Source: Candidatus Termititenax aidoneus
GTDB lineage: Bacteria; Margulisbacteria; Termititenacia; Termititenacales; Termititenacaceae
Reading direction: 5' to 3'
Assembly: GCA_003864455.1 (NCBI GenBank)
Contig: BGZN01000009.1
Coordinates: 1-44,242, forward strand
Length of the DNA: 44,242 nt
The position numbers and the translations under genes are program-made. Below, in pieces: positions 24,193 to 32,586 of this stretch. Every line of letters begins with the position of its first letter. The first letter of the stretch is position 1. Under the pieces are notes generated by a model that saw only the letters and a list, made by a program, of their open reading frames with translations, had not been told where the DNA came from and made no database searches.

Positions 24193-24944
24193 TTGCCGCC
24201 GTGTTAATTTTGTCCCTATGCTGCGCTGAACCGCAGCTACGTCTGGGTCTGGGGCAGACAACTTACGACAATGCTGATTTTCCGTTCCAGGCCAACGCCG
24301 GTTTCGCCGAATTGAATTTTAATCCTGATTCGCGTTTGCAAATCGGCGTGAAGTACGCCAGCGCTGGAGTTATTTTAAATCAAAGCCAGCGCTTCGACGC
24401 GCGCGGCCTGCTGGCGGCGTTCAAAATTTATCTCAATACGGTCAGCGCGAAAACTCCGTATTTTGGCGGAAATTTTGGCTGGGTCAATACGGAAATCAGT
24501 TCGGCCAAATCTTTATACACAGCGCGCGGCGTCTGGTGCGCCGAATGGCTGGGCGGATATTCTTTTCGGCTGGACGAGTTGAACCGGCTCAATCTTGAGT
24601 ATGCGCATCAGGTCATCGAAAACGCTTATGAGCCGGACGTCAAATTGCTGTCCGATACCTGGACACTGTCCTGGGCTATGACGCTGGGGCCGTGGCCTGA
24701 ACCTCCGCGGCGGCATCAAACCCCGGCGGAAGGCATCGCTACGCGGCAGGAATATTTACGCCAAAAAATCACCTACAATATCGAGCAAATTAAAAAATAC
24801 GACACTTTGATTGCCAAGTACAATCAAAAATTTTCGGACAAAACCGCGACTGAAGCCGAGTTAAAAGAGCGTGATTTTCTGATCGGCCAGCGCGATCAAT
24901 TGGAAACGGACAATCAAAAAATGCTGGAGCTGCTGGAGAATTAG
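24177..24944 (+). CDS. Putative outer-membrane beta-barrel protein with C-terminal coiled coil
   Basis: 255 aa. A short signal-like N-terminus MDKGVIAAVLILSLCCAEP (possible lipobox CC) is followed by alternating strands rich in aromatic and Gly residues (LRLGLGQTTYDNADF, YFGGNFGWVNTEI, WLGGYSFRLDELNRLNLEYAHQ), suggesting a small barrel. Residues about 190-255 are a coiled coil (YNIEQIKKYDTLIAKYNQKF, LIGQRDQLETDNQKMLELLE). It overlaps the XRE-cupin gene by 16 bp. Barrel assignment is from composition only. Confidence 0.65.
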   Translation: MDKGVIAAVLILSLCCAEPQLRLGLGQTTYDNADFPFQANAGFAELNFNPDSRLQIGVKYASAGVILNQSQRFDARGLLAAFKIYLNTVSAKTPYFGGNFGWVNTEISSAKSLYTARGVWCAEWLGGYSFRLDELNRLNLEYAHQVIENAYEPDVKLLSDTWTLSWAMTLGPWPEPPRRHQTPAEGIATRQEYLRQKITYNIEQIKKYDTLIAKYNQKFSDKTATEAELKERDFLIGQRDQLETDNQKMLELLEN

Positions 24945-24989
24945 TTAAGCGCGCCCAACATGTTTTTATAATTAGTATATAATTGCGCC

Positions 24990-25721
24990 ATGTTTTCTTT
25001 AAACGGGGTCAGTTACAGTTTCCAAAAAACCGTATTGGATAATATCTCGCTGGAAATTTCCGGCGGCCAATTTACCGGCATAGTCGGGCCGAACGGCAGC
25101 GGCAAAACCACCTTGCTGCGGCTCTTGAGCGGATTTTACCGAGCGCCGCAAGGCCACGTTTTATTGAACGGCCAAAATCTCGCCAGTCTGCGTCCGCGTG
25201 TCCGCGCGCGGCAGATAGCCGTGGTAACACAAATCAATATCCTGAATCCGCAGTTTACCGTCCGGGAAATGCTCTCTCTAGGCCGCGCGCCTTATCACCG
25301 CTGGTTTTGGCAGCGGCAGACCGCCGCGGAAAAAGCCTTGCTGGAAAAAATCACCGCCGATCTCCGGCTGGCCGAACTTTTGCCGCGCCGGATCAAAACG
25401 CTGTCCGGCGGCGAGATGCAGCGCACGGTTATCGCGCGCGCGCTGGCGCAGGACACGCTGGTATTGCTGCTCGACGAGCCGGTCAATCATCTGGATATTC
25501 ATCATCAACTGGAAATTTTGAGTTATCTTAAAAATCTGACCGCGCAGGGGCGGACAATTATCGCTGTCCTGCACGATCTGCGTCTGGCGCGGCGTTTCTG
25601 TGATAGTTTGCTGGTCCTGAACAACGGCCAGGTTATTACCGGTTTGCCGGAGGAGCATTTAAGATCCGGTTTGCTGGCCAGAGTTTTTGAGCTGCCGGAA
25701 AATTCGGAGTTCCTAGCTTAG
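24990..25721 (+). CDS. FecE/BtuD-type ABC transporter ATP-binding protein
   Basis: 243 aa. It has Walker A VGPNGSGKTTLLRLLSG, Q-loop VVTQINILNPQFTVREML, signature TLSGGEMQRTVIARALAQD, Walker B VLLLDEPVNHLD and switch His AVLHDLR. The YHRWFWQ and REML-SLGRAPY pattern is typical of iron-siderophore/cobalamin importers. No permease is adjacent; the only candidate in the window is the fused binding protein/permease at 34843-36501. TATAAT (24978-24983) is 6 nt from ATG, with no Shine-Dalgarno. Confidence 0.92.
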   Translation: MFSLNGVSYSFQKTVLDNISLEISGGQFTGIVGPNGSGKTTLLRLLSGFYRAPQGHVLLNGQNLASLRPRVRARQIAVVTQINILNPQFTVREMLSLGRAPYHRWFWQRQTAAEKALLEKITADLRLAELLPRRIKTLSGGEMQRTVIARALAQDTLVLLLDEPVNHLDIHHQLEILSYLKNLTAQGRTIIAVLHDLRLARRFCDSLLVLNNGQVITGLPEEHLRSGLLARVFELPENSEFLA

Positions 25722-25750
25722 TTCCGCGCCGCGTTGATCGGCCTTTTCAT

Positions 25751-26923
25751 TTAGGACACCCGCTTAATATAGATCACCGCATAATACGCCGGCATATTGT
25801 TAAATTTTTCACCATCGCCGGCAGAGCCGGTAGTAAATGCATGTTTATGCGCGGAACTTTCCGTGGAAACAGAAGAACGGCTGGTTCGTTCAGCCTCGTT
25901 CCAAAGAAAATTTCCCATATTAGCAGAACCGGATAAATAAGAATTATCTTTATCATTTAAAGTATCAGTTGCCTGCATAAGAGTAGCATAGTCTCCTGGT
26001 GAATACGCAAACTTGAATCTATGTCCATGACTGCCGTCTGAATTGGTTTCACCGCTGTGTGTATGGCCTGGCAAATTTTCTTCCTCCAAAGCCAGCCAAT
26101 TTGCGCCCGGTGTTGTTTCGCCGCCTTTGCCTTTGATGAATTTATCTTCCAAATTCGGCGTTAAATTTAAATTACTGTTAGCCGCGGTGCAGGCGTACCA
26201 GCCGGCAAGAGTTTTGTCGTCCTGCCACGCTGCGCCGTCATACATCAGTATCGTGCCAATGGGTAATACGGCCTGAAAACTTAAACCATTTATGGCGTTT
26301 GTCGCGACCGCTACCGCGTCCGCCACGGCTTTTTCTGTAGGTATACGTGTATCATCGGGCGCGGTATCGATTGTACTCCCGGTGCGTATGGAAGTGGTTT
26401 TGGTCAGCGTGCTGAGAGTTCCAGTTGTTGTTGTCTTGGTTAAAATATCATTGGCTGTGCCCGCGGCGATTTTGTCTTGCTTGGCGGCTACGTCGCCGCT
26501 GCTGGCTTTGCCGCTCAGAGCGGCGACCACGGCTTTTTCTGTGGGTATATTCTCATCGCTGGCGCTGGTTGTGCTAGTCGCCAGGGTTGTAACTCTGGGC
26601 AACGTGCCAAATTTGCCTGCCGTCGTGCCGGAATAAGCCACAATGTCATTAGCTGTGCCAGCGGCTATCTTGTCCTGTTTGTCGCTCCTCAACGCGGCGA
26701 AATTTTTTCCGGCCAATTTCGAGGACGGATAATAACTGTCACTGGAACTAGCGTCCAAAACATCTGCCGTGTCATTAGTTGAAGAGACCTGTCTATTGGC
26801 CACGTTTTCTTTAGTATGCAAGGCATTTCTCACGCCGGCGGCCGAAAGGTTTTTACCGGTGTCGATATTGTAATTCCCTGTTGTAAAATCCGCGTCTGTT
26901 ACGTCCGTGTAATTATCAGCCAT
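25751..26923 (-). CDS. Phage tail-collar/fibre-like protein 2
   Basis: 390 aa. Residues 218-290 form a tail-collar-type domain (AVLPIGTILMYDGAAW, GWYACTA, TPNLEDKFIKGKGG, EEENLPGHTHSGE), with C-terminus MPAYYAVIYIKRVS as in tail-collar gene 1. The N-terminal shaft has repeats: KQDKIAAGTANDI at 82-94 and 148-160, IPTEKAV at 126-132 and 194-200, a 66-68-residue period. HSxxxH/HGHRF and HKH histidines occur, but no HxH array. AAGGAGG 6 nt before ATG. Divergent to the regulator at 27049; no other phage genes nearby. Confidence 0.86.
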   Translation of the reverse strand: MADNYTDVTDADFTTGNYNIDTGKNLSAAGVRNALHTKENVANRQVSSTNDTADVLDASSSDSYYPSSKLAGKNFAALRSDKQDKIAAGTANDIVAYSGTTAGKFGTLPRVTTLATSTTSASDENIPTEKAVVAALSGKASSGDVAAKQDKIAAGTANDILTKTTTTGTLSTLTKTTSIRTGSTIDTAPDDTRIPTEKAVADAVAVATNAINGLSFQAVLPIGTILMYDGAAWQDDKTLAGWYACTAANSNLNLTPNLEDKFIKGKGGETTPGANWLALEEENLPGHTHSGETNSDGSHGHRFKFAYSPGDYATLMQATDTLNDKDNSYLSGSANMGNFLWNEAERTSRSSVSTESSAHKHAFTTGSAGDGEKFNNMPAYYAVIYIKRVS

Positions 26924-26942
26924 AAATATGCCTCCTTATAAT

Positions 26943-26982
26943 TTTACGTTAATAAGAGTAAATAATATATTTACGTTCATAA
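26943..26982. repeat. Direct repeat in the leader of tail-collar gene 2
   Basis: TTTACGTTAATAA at 26943-26955 and TTTACGTTCATAA at 26970-26982, 27 bp apart, between the -10 and the start codon. Possible regulator half-sites; function unknown. Confidence 0.5.
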
Positions 26983-26994
26983 ACGATAGAAATG

Positions 26995-27022
26995 ATTATA
27001 ACTCAAAGTTAGACTTTGTCAA
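26995..27022 (-). promoter_or_regulatory. Consensus promoter of tail-collar gene 2
   Basis: Minus strand TTGACA (27017-27022), 16-bp spacer, TATAAT (26995-27000). The spacing and hexamers equal those of the CXXX gene promoters, pointing to shared regulation or descent. Confidence 0.8.
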
Positions 27023-27048
27023 TAAGCCTAAAGAAAAGGATTTAGCGC

Positions 27049-27417
27049 GTGGACGTAAAAAATTTAAAAAATACTGTCAGCAAAAAACTGGCTTTGCTGC
27101 TGAAAAACAGCGGCAAAACTCTGGAAGCTACCGCCTATGATTTGGACATGCCTTTAAGCCAGTATTACAGATTGTTAAAAGGCCAGTGCCTGCCGCTATT
27201 GCCCACTTTCTTGCATATCAGCAAAATTTACGGGCTGAGTTTGGATTGGTGGTTTGAGGAGAGAGGATTGCCGCAAAAACAAGCAGCGCCCGCTAAAAAT
27301 TCCACAGAATATCAAATCTTTAAAATATTAAACGGCCTCACTGCCGGAGACCAAAAAATCATATTAGCCACGCTAAAAACGTTGGCCAAAAGGCTAAAAA
27401 TCAAGGCTTTTGATTAG
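27049..27417 (+). CDS. Small HTH regulator divergent to tail-collar gene 2
   Basis: 122 aa from a GTG start, with AAGGA 9 nt upstream. The XRE-like domain (LEATAYDLDMPLSQYYRLLKGQCLPLLPTFLHISKIYGLSLDWWFEE) is paralogous to that of the regulator at 10791-11168. A C-terminal helix KIILATLKTLAKRLK matches the family tail also seen at 3794-4132. It is probably the local repressor of the divergent fibre gene (inference from layout). Confidence 0.85.
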   Translation: MDVKNLKNTVSKKLALLLKNSGKTLEATAYDLDMPLSQYYRLLKGQCLPLLPTFLHISKIYGLSLDWWFEERGLPQKQAAPAKNSTEYQIFKILNGLTAGDQKIILATLKTLAKRLKIKAFD

Positions 27418-27505
27418 AGCTTGTTCACGCTAAAGTAATTTCTGAACCGCCCTTGAATTTTCCAGCCGCCGCGCTAAAGACTTCTATGCTAAAATTTTGC
27501 CTATT

Positions 27506-28462
27506 ATGCGTGAAACCCGCCGTCTCCTCGATGCCAATGTCAATCGCGCGCGCGAAGGTCTGCGCGTGCTGGAAGATATTTGCCGGTTTATTCTTGAGGA
27601 TATTCAGTCGACGGACAAAATCAAAACTATCCGCCACGCCCTGAAAGACTTAATTGGCATTCCTGACGGACTGCTCGTAGCCAGCCGCGGCGCGGACGAA
27701 GACGTGGCCAGAGAGCGTCCCGTGCCGCGCCGCGCCGATCTGCGCCAGATAGTCGCCGCCAATGCCAAGCGCGCGGCGGAAGCTTTGCGCGTGCTGGAAG
27801 AATTTTGCGCGGCTGGCAGCGCTATAAAAGACCAGCGTTATTTGGTTTACGATTTGGAAAAAATCATTAGGCAAAAAGTCATTTTACACCAGCCGTTTTA
27901 CCGCGATGTCTATGTGATATCCGATAAACCAAATGTTTTAATAGACGCGGTAAAGAACGGCGCGCGCATTGTTCAACTGCGCGATAAAAATTCCAACACG
28001 GAAATTATTTATCAGAAATTATTAGAGATCAAAATATTGAAAAAAGAATATGATTTTGTCTTAATCGTCAATGATTATCCAGAGCTTGCCGCGCGCGCGG
28101 ATATAGACGGCGCGCATGTTGGACAGGACATCGACGCGGCCGCAGTCCGCCAAATAATCGGCGCGGATAAAATACTTGGGCTTACGACACATAATATTGA
28201 GCAAGCCCAAAAAGCCGCGGAATTAAAAGTCAATTACATCTCCGCGGGGCCGGTCTGGAGCACGCCAACCAAACCCGGACGCCAGCCGGTAGGTTTAGAA
28301 TATGTGCGTGAAGTCGCAGCCAATATCGACCTGCCTTTTGTGGCTATCGGCGGCATAGACCTGAACAATGTGCGCGATGTGCTGGAAGCCGGCGCGGACA
28401 CTATCGGTGTGGTCAGGAGCGCGGAGCAGACGGCGGAGTATTTAAGGATTATCCGCCGCTGA
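27506..28462 (+). CDS. thiE: ThiD2-ThiE fusion: thiamine-phosphate synthase with N-terminal ThiD2 domain
   Basis: 318 aa from ATG 27506. Residues 1-120 match the ThiD2-like domain (RLLDANVNRAREGLRVLEDICRF, repeated as ANAKRAAEALRVLEEFC). Residues about 130-318 are ThiE: IVQLRDK, VNDYPELAARADIDGAHVGQ, GLTTHN, ISAGPVWSTPTKPG, AIGGI. It joins the pyrimidine and thiazole phosphates to thiamine phosphate. An extended -10 TGCTAAAAT (TAAAAT 27490-27495) lies 10 nt before ATG without Shine-Dalgarno. No TPP riboswitch was seen upstream. Confidence 0.93.
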   Translation: MRETRRLLDANVNRAREGLRVLEDICRFILEDIQSTDKIKTIRHALKDLIGIPDGLLVASRGADEDVARERPVPRRADLRQIVAANAKRAAEALRVLEEFCAAGSAIKDQRYLVYDLEKIIRQKVILHQPFYRDVYVISDKPNVLIDAVKNGARIVQLRDKNSNTEIIYQKLLEIKILKKEYDFVLIVNDYPELAARADIDGAHVGQDIDAAAVRQIIGADKILGLTTHNIEQAQKAAELKVNYISAGPVWSTPTKPGRQPVGLEYVREVAANIDLPFVAIGGIDLNNVRDVLEAGADTIGVVRSAEQTAEYLRIIRR

Positions 28463-28517
28463 ATTATTTTCCGTCTGCCGGAATATGTTTTTCAATATTA
28501 TGTTAAAATCACCAATC

Positions 28518-29294
28518 ATGGATGAACTTATCCTTGCCGGTCAAAAACTGACCAGCCGTTTTTTCCTCGGCACTGGCAAATTTGCCGGCAAAAAACTAAT
28601 GCAGGAAACTATTGAACAATCCGGCGCACAGGTTGTAACCGTGGCTCTGCGCCGTGTGGACATTCAGCAAAATGAAGAAAATTTTTTGAATTTCATTCCG
28701 CAAAATGTGCGGATACTGGCCAATACTTCCGGCGCGCGCAATGCGGACGAGGCAGCGCGCATCGCTAGATTGAGCCAGGCCGCGGGTCTGGGCAACTGGG
28801 TAAAAATAGAGGTCATCAATGACAGCAAATATCTCCTGCCGGACAATCAAGAGACGCTCAAAGCGACTGAGATTTTGGCGGCGGAAGGTTTTGTCGTGCT
28901 GCCTTATATCAGCCCCGATCTGTATACAGCGCGCGCGTTGGTCAAAGCCGGAGCTGCGGCGGTCATGCCGCTGGGCGCTTTGATCGGCAGTAATCAAGGT
29001 TTGCAGACCAAACATTTGCTGGAAGTTCTGCGGCAGGAAATTACCGAAGTACCGCTGGTCGTCGACGCCGGACTTGGCGCGCCTTCGCAGGCCGCCGCCG
29101 CTCTGGAAATGGGTTACGACGCGGCGCTGGTCAACACCGCTGTTTCACTGGCAAATGATCCGGTAAAAATGGCGCGGGCTTTTGCTCTGGCTGTAGAGGC
29201 CGGACGCGCGGCGTATCTTGCCGGCCAAGCTCCTGCCGCAACCGGCGCCAGCGCGTCCTCTCCGCTGACAGGATTTTTGTATAATGCTAGATGA
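28518..29294 (+). CDS. thiG: Thiazole synthase
   Basis: 258 aa from ATG 28518 (MDELILAGQKLTSRFFLGTGKF); longer N-terminal readings exist but lack family support. Catalytic region GAQVVTVALRRVDI with the Schiff-base lysine region, then VVDAGLGAPSQAAAALEMGYDAALVNTA. It builds the thiazole phosphate with ThiS and dehydroglycine. TGTTAAAAT (TAAAAT 28504-28509) lies 8 nt before ATG, a possible own leaderless promoter. It overlaps thiH by 11 bp. ThiS and ThiF are not in this window. Confidence 0.95.
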   Translation: MDELILAGQKLTSRFFLGTGKFAGKKLMQETIEQSGAQVVTVALRRVDIQQNEENFLNFIPQNVRILANTSGARNADEAARIARLSQAAGLGNWVKIEVINDSKYLLPDNQETLKATEILAAEGFVVLPYISPDLYTARALVKAGAAAVMPLGALIGSNQGLQTKHLLEVLRQEITEVPLVVDAGLGAPSQAAAALEMGYDAALVNTAVSLANDPVKMARAFALAVEAGRAAYLAGQAPAATGASASSPLTGFLYNAR

Positions 29295-30312
29295 TACTGA
29301 CATATTAAAAATATTTAATTCTGCAGACCCAGCCTTGCTGGAACAACTGGCGCAGGAAGCGCGGATACTGACCAAACAATATTTTGGCCGGGCGGTCAGT
29401 TTGTACGCGCCGCTTTATCTATCCAATCACTGCGCCAATCAATGCGTGTACTGTGGTTTTCAGGCCAGACTGGACCTGCCGCGCCGCAAATTAGACGCGC
29501 AGGAAATAGATGCGGAATGCCAGGCTCTGGCGCGCACAGGCATTCAAAACATTTTGCTTCTGACCGGCGAGTCGCGCAAACATACGCCACCGGAATATCT
29601 CGAAACAGCAATTAAAATTGCCAAAAAATATTTTGCCGGTATCGCGCTGGAAGTTTATCCGCTGGAGACGGAGGAATACGCGCGCTTGAATGCCGCCGGC
29701 TGCGACGGCATCACGGTTTTTCAGGAGACTTATGACCAAGAGCGTTACAAAATTCTGCACCCTGCCGGCAAGAAAAAAGACTATGCTTACCGCTATCAAA
29801 CGCCGCGGCGCGCCGCTCTGGGCGGTATGCGGCAGATCACGCTGGGGGTTTTGCTAGGCTTAGCCGATTGGCGTCAGGATATTTTGGCTCTGTACGCGCA
29901 TTTGCGTTCTCTGGAAAAAGAATTTCCGGGCGTGGACTACACTTTAAGTTTTCCGCGTTTACGGGAAGCCTATGCTTATAAAGAAAAAAACTATTTGGTC
30001 AGCGATACAGACCTGGCTAAAATTATTTGCGCAACACGCCTGCTCTTTCCGCGGGCCGGTCTCAATCTTTCGACTAGAGAAAGCGCGGCTTTTCGCGACA
30101 GGGCTGTGCATTTCGGCGTAACGAAAATTTCCGCCGGCTCTTCAACGGCGGTGGGCGGCTATATCGCGCCGGACATTGAGGTTTCTCACAATGTCCATAG
30201 CGCTCCGCAATTTGCGGTAAACGACGAGCGTTCCGTCGCCGCAGTTAAAGCCATGCTGGAGCGACAGGGTTTTGATCCGGTGTTCACGGACTGGCGCTGC
30301 TTGGTCAAATGA
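29284..30312 (+). CDS. thiH: 2-iminoacetate synthase (ThiH)
   Basis: 342 aa. The radical SAM motif NHCANQCVYCGFQ (CxxxCxxC) is near residue 50, with LLLTGESRKHTPPEYL and VFQETYDQERYKILHPAGKK. It cleaves tyrosine to dehydroglycine for ThiG, the anaerobic route to thiazole, consistent with an anaerobe. Its start lies inside the end of thiG, so translation is coupled. Confidence 0.95.
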   Translation: MLDDTDILKIFNSADPALLEQLAQEARILTKQYFGRAVSLYAPLYLSNHCANQCVYCGFQARLDLPRRKLDAQEIDAECQALARTGIQNILLLTGESRKHTPPEYLETAIKIAKKYFAGIALEVYPLETEEYARLNAAGCDGITVFQETYDQERYKILHPAGKKKDYAYRYQTPRRAALGGMRQITLGVLLGLADWRQDILALYAHLRSLEKEFPGVDYTLSFPRLREAYAYKEKNYLVSDTDLAKIICATRLLFPRAGLNLSTRESAAFRDRAVHFGVTKISAGSSTAVGGYIAPDIEVSHNVHSAPQFAVNDERSVAAVKAMLERQGFDPVFTDWRCLVK

Positions 30313-30378
30313 ACTTATACAATCTTTAATATCAACTTATAAAATTGTATTTACGTATTTACCGCCCAAAAATCTGTT

Positions 30379-30762
30379 TTATTGTTCAACCTTTATATAA
30401 AAATCGCAAGTATCAAGATCTATAAAAACATTTTCATATTTTGCCAATTGCGGATATTTGGCGAATATTTCATTCCACCATTGCCGCTGTAAATTTAGAG
30501 CTTCCGCTTTCGCGTTGAGCGCCGCATTCACAAACACTTGCACCTGCTCTTGTGTAACGCCCTGCTGCAAAGCCGTCGGCCGCGCCGCCTGCTCCGCCAC
30601 ATTCACCCGATTGTTTATAAGCATCAAACTCTCCACTTCATCTCTTGTCGCTTTGATGTTCAAGTCTTCTCTTTGCGGATGCACTTTCCCGCAAATCGGG
30701 CACGGTACAGGCGCAGCAGGCTGTGCTGCCTCTTTGTTTTTATCGTCTTTTTTATCTGTCAT
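30379..30762 (-). CDS. CXXX-cassette helper paralog with N-terminal zinc knuckle
   Basis: 127 aa. Residues 1-30 are a charged, Ala/Pro-rich extension followed by CPICGKVH, a zinc-ribbon-like CxxC-x-x-H. Residues about 35-127 are homologous to the helpers at 1148 and 32292: ATRDEVESLMLINNR aligns with TRDDIRSLEIAINK, and RQWWNEIFAKYPQ...VFIDLDTC aligns with the W-[RN]-[DE]-[IL] ...RY...D region. AAAGGAGAAAA-type purines precede ATG. It follows the maturase after 328 bp of hairpin-rich DNA. A role in handling Cys-rich substrate or metal is inference. Confidence 0.78.
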   Translation of the reverse strand: MTDKKDDKNKEAAQPAAPVPCPICGKVHPQREDLNIKATRDEVESLMLINNRVNVAEQAARPTALQQGVTQEQVQVFVNAALNAKAEALNLQRQWWNEIFAKYPQLAKYENVFIDLDTCDFYIKVEQ

Positions 30763-30820
30763 AATTTTTTCTCCTTCTTATTTTTTTGTTCCTCGCATAA
30801 CAACCTTACATGAATCAATG

Positions 30821-31071
30821 TTTTGCTCCGCAAAACACCCCTCCGCTAAAAATTTGCCACAGGCAAATTCTTAGCCGCCTCCCCTTGGCAAGGGGAGGCC
30901 ATTCACGTCCGGCAAATATCTTTGCCGGACTAATTCACAAAACCACCTTCCCGTTTTCGCAACGTCGCGCTGCGCGCTTGCGACTGCGTGCGACTACAAG
31001 TCGCCGCAGAAGTGTCGCCAGCTAACCAAGCTGGCGGCTTGCCCTTACTTAACGTAGCTTTGCTCGTTAAG
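30821..31071. repeat. Cluster of six distinct hairpins between maturase 2 and the zinc-knuckle helper
   Basis: This is most of a 328-bp gene-free stretch. Stems: TTTTGC/GCAAAA (30821-30835); GCTAA-A-AATTTGCC/GGCAAATT-C-TTAGC (30845-30875); GCCTCCCCTT/AAGGGGAGGC (30877-30899); GTCCGGCAAA/TTTGCCGGAC (30907-30930); CGCCAGCT/AGCTGGCG (31016-31036); CTTAACG/CGTTAAG with inner AGC/GCT (31048-31071). Perfect 10-bp arms occur in two of them. They could attenuate transcription, protect the mRNA 3' end or be REP-like mobile palindromes. None has a clear T-run terminator tail. Confidence 0.75.
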
Positions 31072-31090
31072 TTCGGGTCAAAACTTTCTT

Positions 31091-32290
31091 CTACGAAATA
31101 ACTTTTCCGGCATCATCAAAACTTTTTGTTCCTTCTAATTTGTCGTATTCCTCCCAGTACCTCCTGCTCCACTTGCTCTGCAGCTTCTTCACTTCGCAAA
31201 TATTCGTCTGCCGGTAAAACTCCCCCTTTTCCGCAAAGGCCCCGCCGATGCACCAAGCGCAGGAGCTTTCTATATTGCATTCCAGGCATTTCTGCGGCGA
31301 GATTTTAGCCCTCGTTTGCTGTCGGACTATCTCGAAGCGTTCTTTGTGATCAAGGCCATTCCATACATCACCCACATAAAAATCTAATTTACGATTATGC
31401 ATTGTATTCGGACTGAAGCGGAAACAGGGATATATTTTACCGTTGATGCTCAAGCAGGGCATGCTTCCAGAACCGCACCAGCCTCGGTCCGGGTCTTTCA
31501 GCGGCTCGCCGATGCCAAAACCTTTATCAAACATCGACACATGCAGATCATTACGATGTTCAAGTATATAGGCTATGGATTTTTCCATTTCCGCATCCAA
31601 CTCTTTCAAGTCTGCTTCCGCAAGGCGCATATCCTCAAAAACAAAATTGATATTTATATGTTTTAAGCGCATCTCTTCATGCAGGAACTTTATGGATTTG
31701 GCTAAATAAGGTATCGTGTCTTTATTGCAGGTCGCTTTGGTAACTGCTGTATCTGCTCCGTGCCACTCTAAATACCAATCCCACCATTTCTGGATGTCTT
31801 TCATAGTGCCGCGACCATTTTTGTGAATGCGGTTTTTGTCATGAATTTCCGGGCAGCCGTCAACCGAAACGCCTACAGACAAATTGTCTTTATATTTCAG
31901 CATGAAATCTCTTACCTTAGGATTTTCAAATAAAGTGCCGTTGGTGGAGATAGACGCCCGCCAGCGGTAAGCCCATTTGTGGCTCATTGACACAGATTTG
32001 TACCGGTAATACTCTAGTATTTCGTTCAGCAACTCCGGCACCATCAAAGCATCGCCGCCAATAAAGTCTATAATAAGACCCTGCTTCAATATCCACTCGC
32101 TGTCCGTACCCTTGGCGTTGATCGGATCTTCATCTGTTAAAATTATATCTACGAATTTCTGCGCATATTCAAACGGCAAATTGCCTGGTTTTTTATCCAC
32201 TTCATAACAATACTTACAGCGCAGATTGCAGTCCTCCGTTACTTGAAAAGTAATACTCAATCCGTCGTAAGTCTTGGTAGCCGGTATCAT
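31091..32290 (-). CDS. Radical SAM/SPASM maturase of the CXXX-repeat cassette, copy 2
   Basis: 399 aa. CNLRCKYC (Cys 21, 25, 28) binds the SAM 4Fe-4S cluster; FIGGD (77-80) is the SAM-binding glycine motif. The C-terminal SPASM region has Cys 272, 279, 289, 335, 338, 344, 347 and 365, enough for two auxiliary clusters. The enzyme most likely modifies the giant CXXX protein encoded two genes upstream; this matches the recalled family 'radical SAM peptide maturase, CXXX-repeat target'. The product bond (thioether or other) cannot be told from sequence. It starts 1 nt after the helper stop. Confidence 0.93.
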   Translation of the reverse strand: MIPATKTYDGLSITFQVTEDCNLRCKYCYEVDKKPGNLPFEYAQKFVDIILTDEDPINAKGTDSEWILKQGLIIDFIGGDALMVPELLNEILEYYRYKSVSMSHKWAYRWRASISTNGTLFENPKVRDFMLKYKDNLSVGVSVDGCPEIHDKNRIHKNGRGTMKDIQKWWDWYLEWHGADTAVTKATCNKDTIPYLAKSIKFLHEEMRLKHININFVFEDMRLAEADLKELDAEMEKSIAYILEHRNDLHVSMFDKGFGIGEPLKDPDRGWCGSGSMPCLSINGKIYPCFRFSPNTMHNRKLDFYVGDVWNGLDHKERFEIVRQQTRAKISPQKCLECNIESSCAWCIGGAFAEKGEFYRQTNICEVKKLQSKWSRRYWEEYDKLEGTKSFDDAGKVIS

Positions 32291-32291
32291 T

Positions 32292-32585
32292 TTAGTTTTC
32301 CTCTATCCATAATTCTCCCGCGCTATAATCTATAAAGGCCCGGTCTAAACTATTGTGTTCCAAATTATAGCGATACGCTATTTCCCGCCAGAAACTCTCC
32401 AGTAAATATTGAGCATCTGCCAAAGCAAATAAGGCTTCACGGCAAAATTTTTCCGCGGCAGCAGGCGGGATGTTCTGCGGAGACCCCAGAGAAACATTTT
32501 GTTTGGCGCAATGAAATTTGTTGGACATCAATTCAAAAAGTCTAATGTCCTCCTGCTGCAGTTTGGCAAGAACGCATCTGGTCAT
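32292..32585 (-). CDS. CXXX-repeat cassette helper protein, copy 2
   Basis: 97 aa from ATG 32585, 1 nt after the giant gene's stop; an open frame continues upstream into the giant gene but is an antisense-composition artefact. Contains LQQEDIRLFELMSNKFHCAKQ, then ALADAQYLLESFWREIAYRYN and a C-terminal strand ELWIEEN. Homologous to the copy at 1148-1426. Placed between substrate and maturase genes with no gaps, so the three products are probably made in fixed ratio. Function inferred as recognition or chaperone partner. Confidence 0.82.
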   Translation of the reverse strand: MTRCVLAKLQQEDIRLFELMSNKFHCAKQNVSLGSPQNIPPAAAEKFCREALFALADAQYLLESFWREIAYRYNLEHNSLDRAFIDYSAGELWIEEN

Positions 32586-32586
32586 A

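Noticed and set aside
24945-24989. Cobalamin riboswitch before the BtuD-like ATPase
   Set aside because: Only 45 bp separate the genes and they hold promoter-like TATAAT boxes, no B12-box.
27418-27505. TPP riboswitch before the thiamine genes
   Set aside because: The 88-bp gap lacks the conserved CUGAGA-type core and is too short after the -10 box at 27490-27495.
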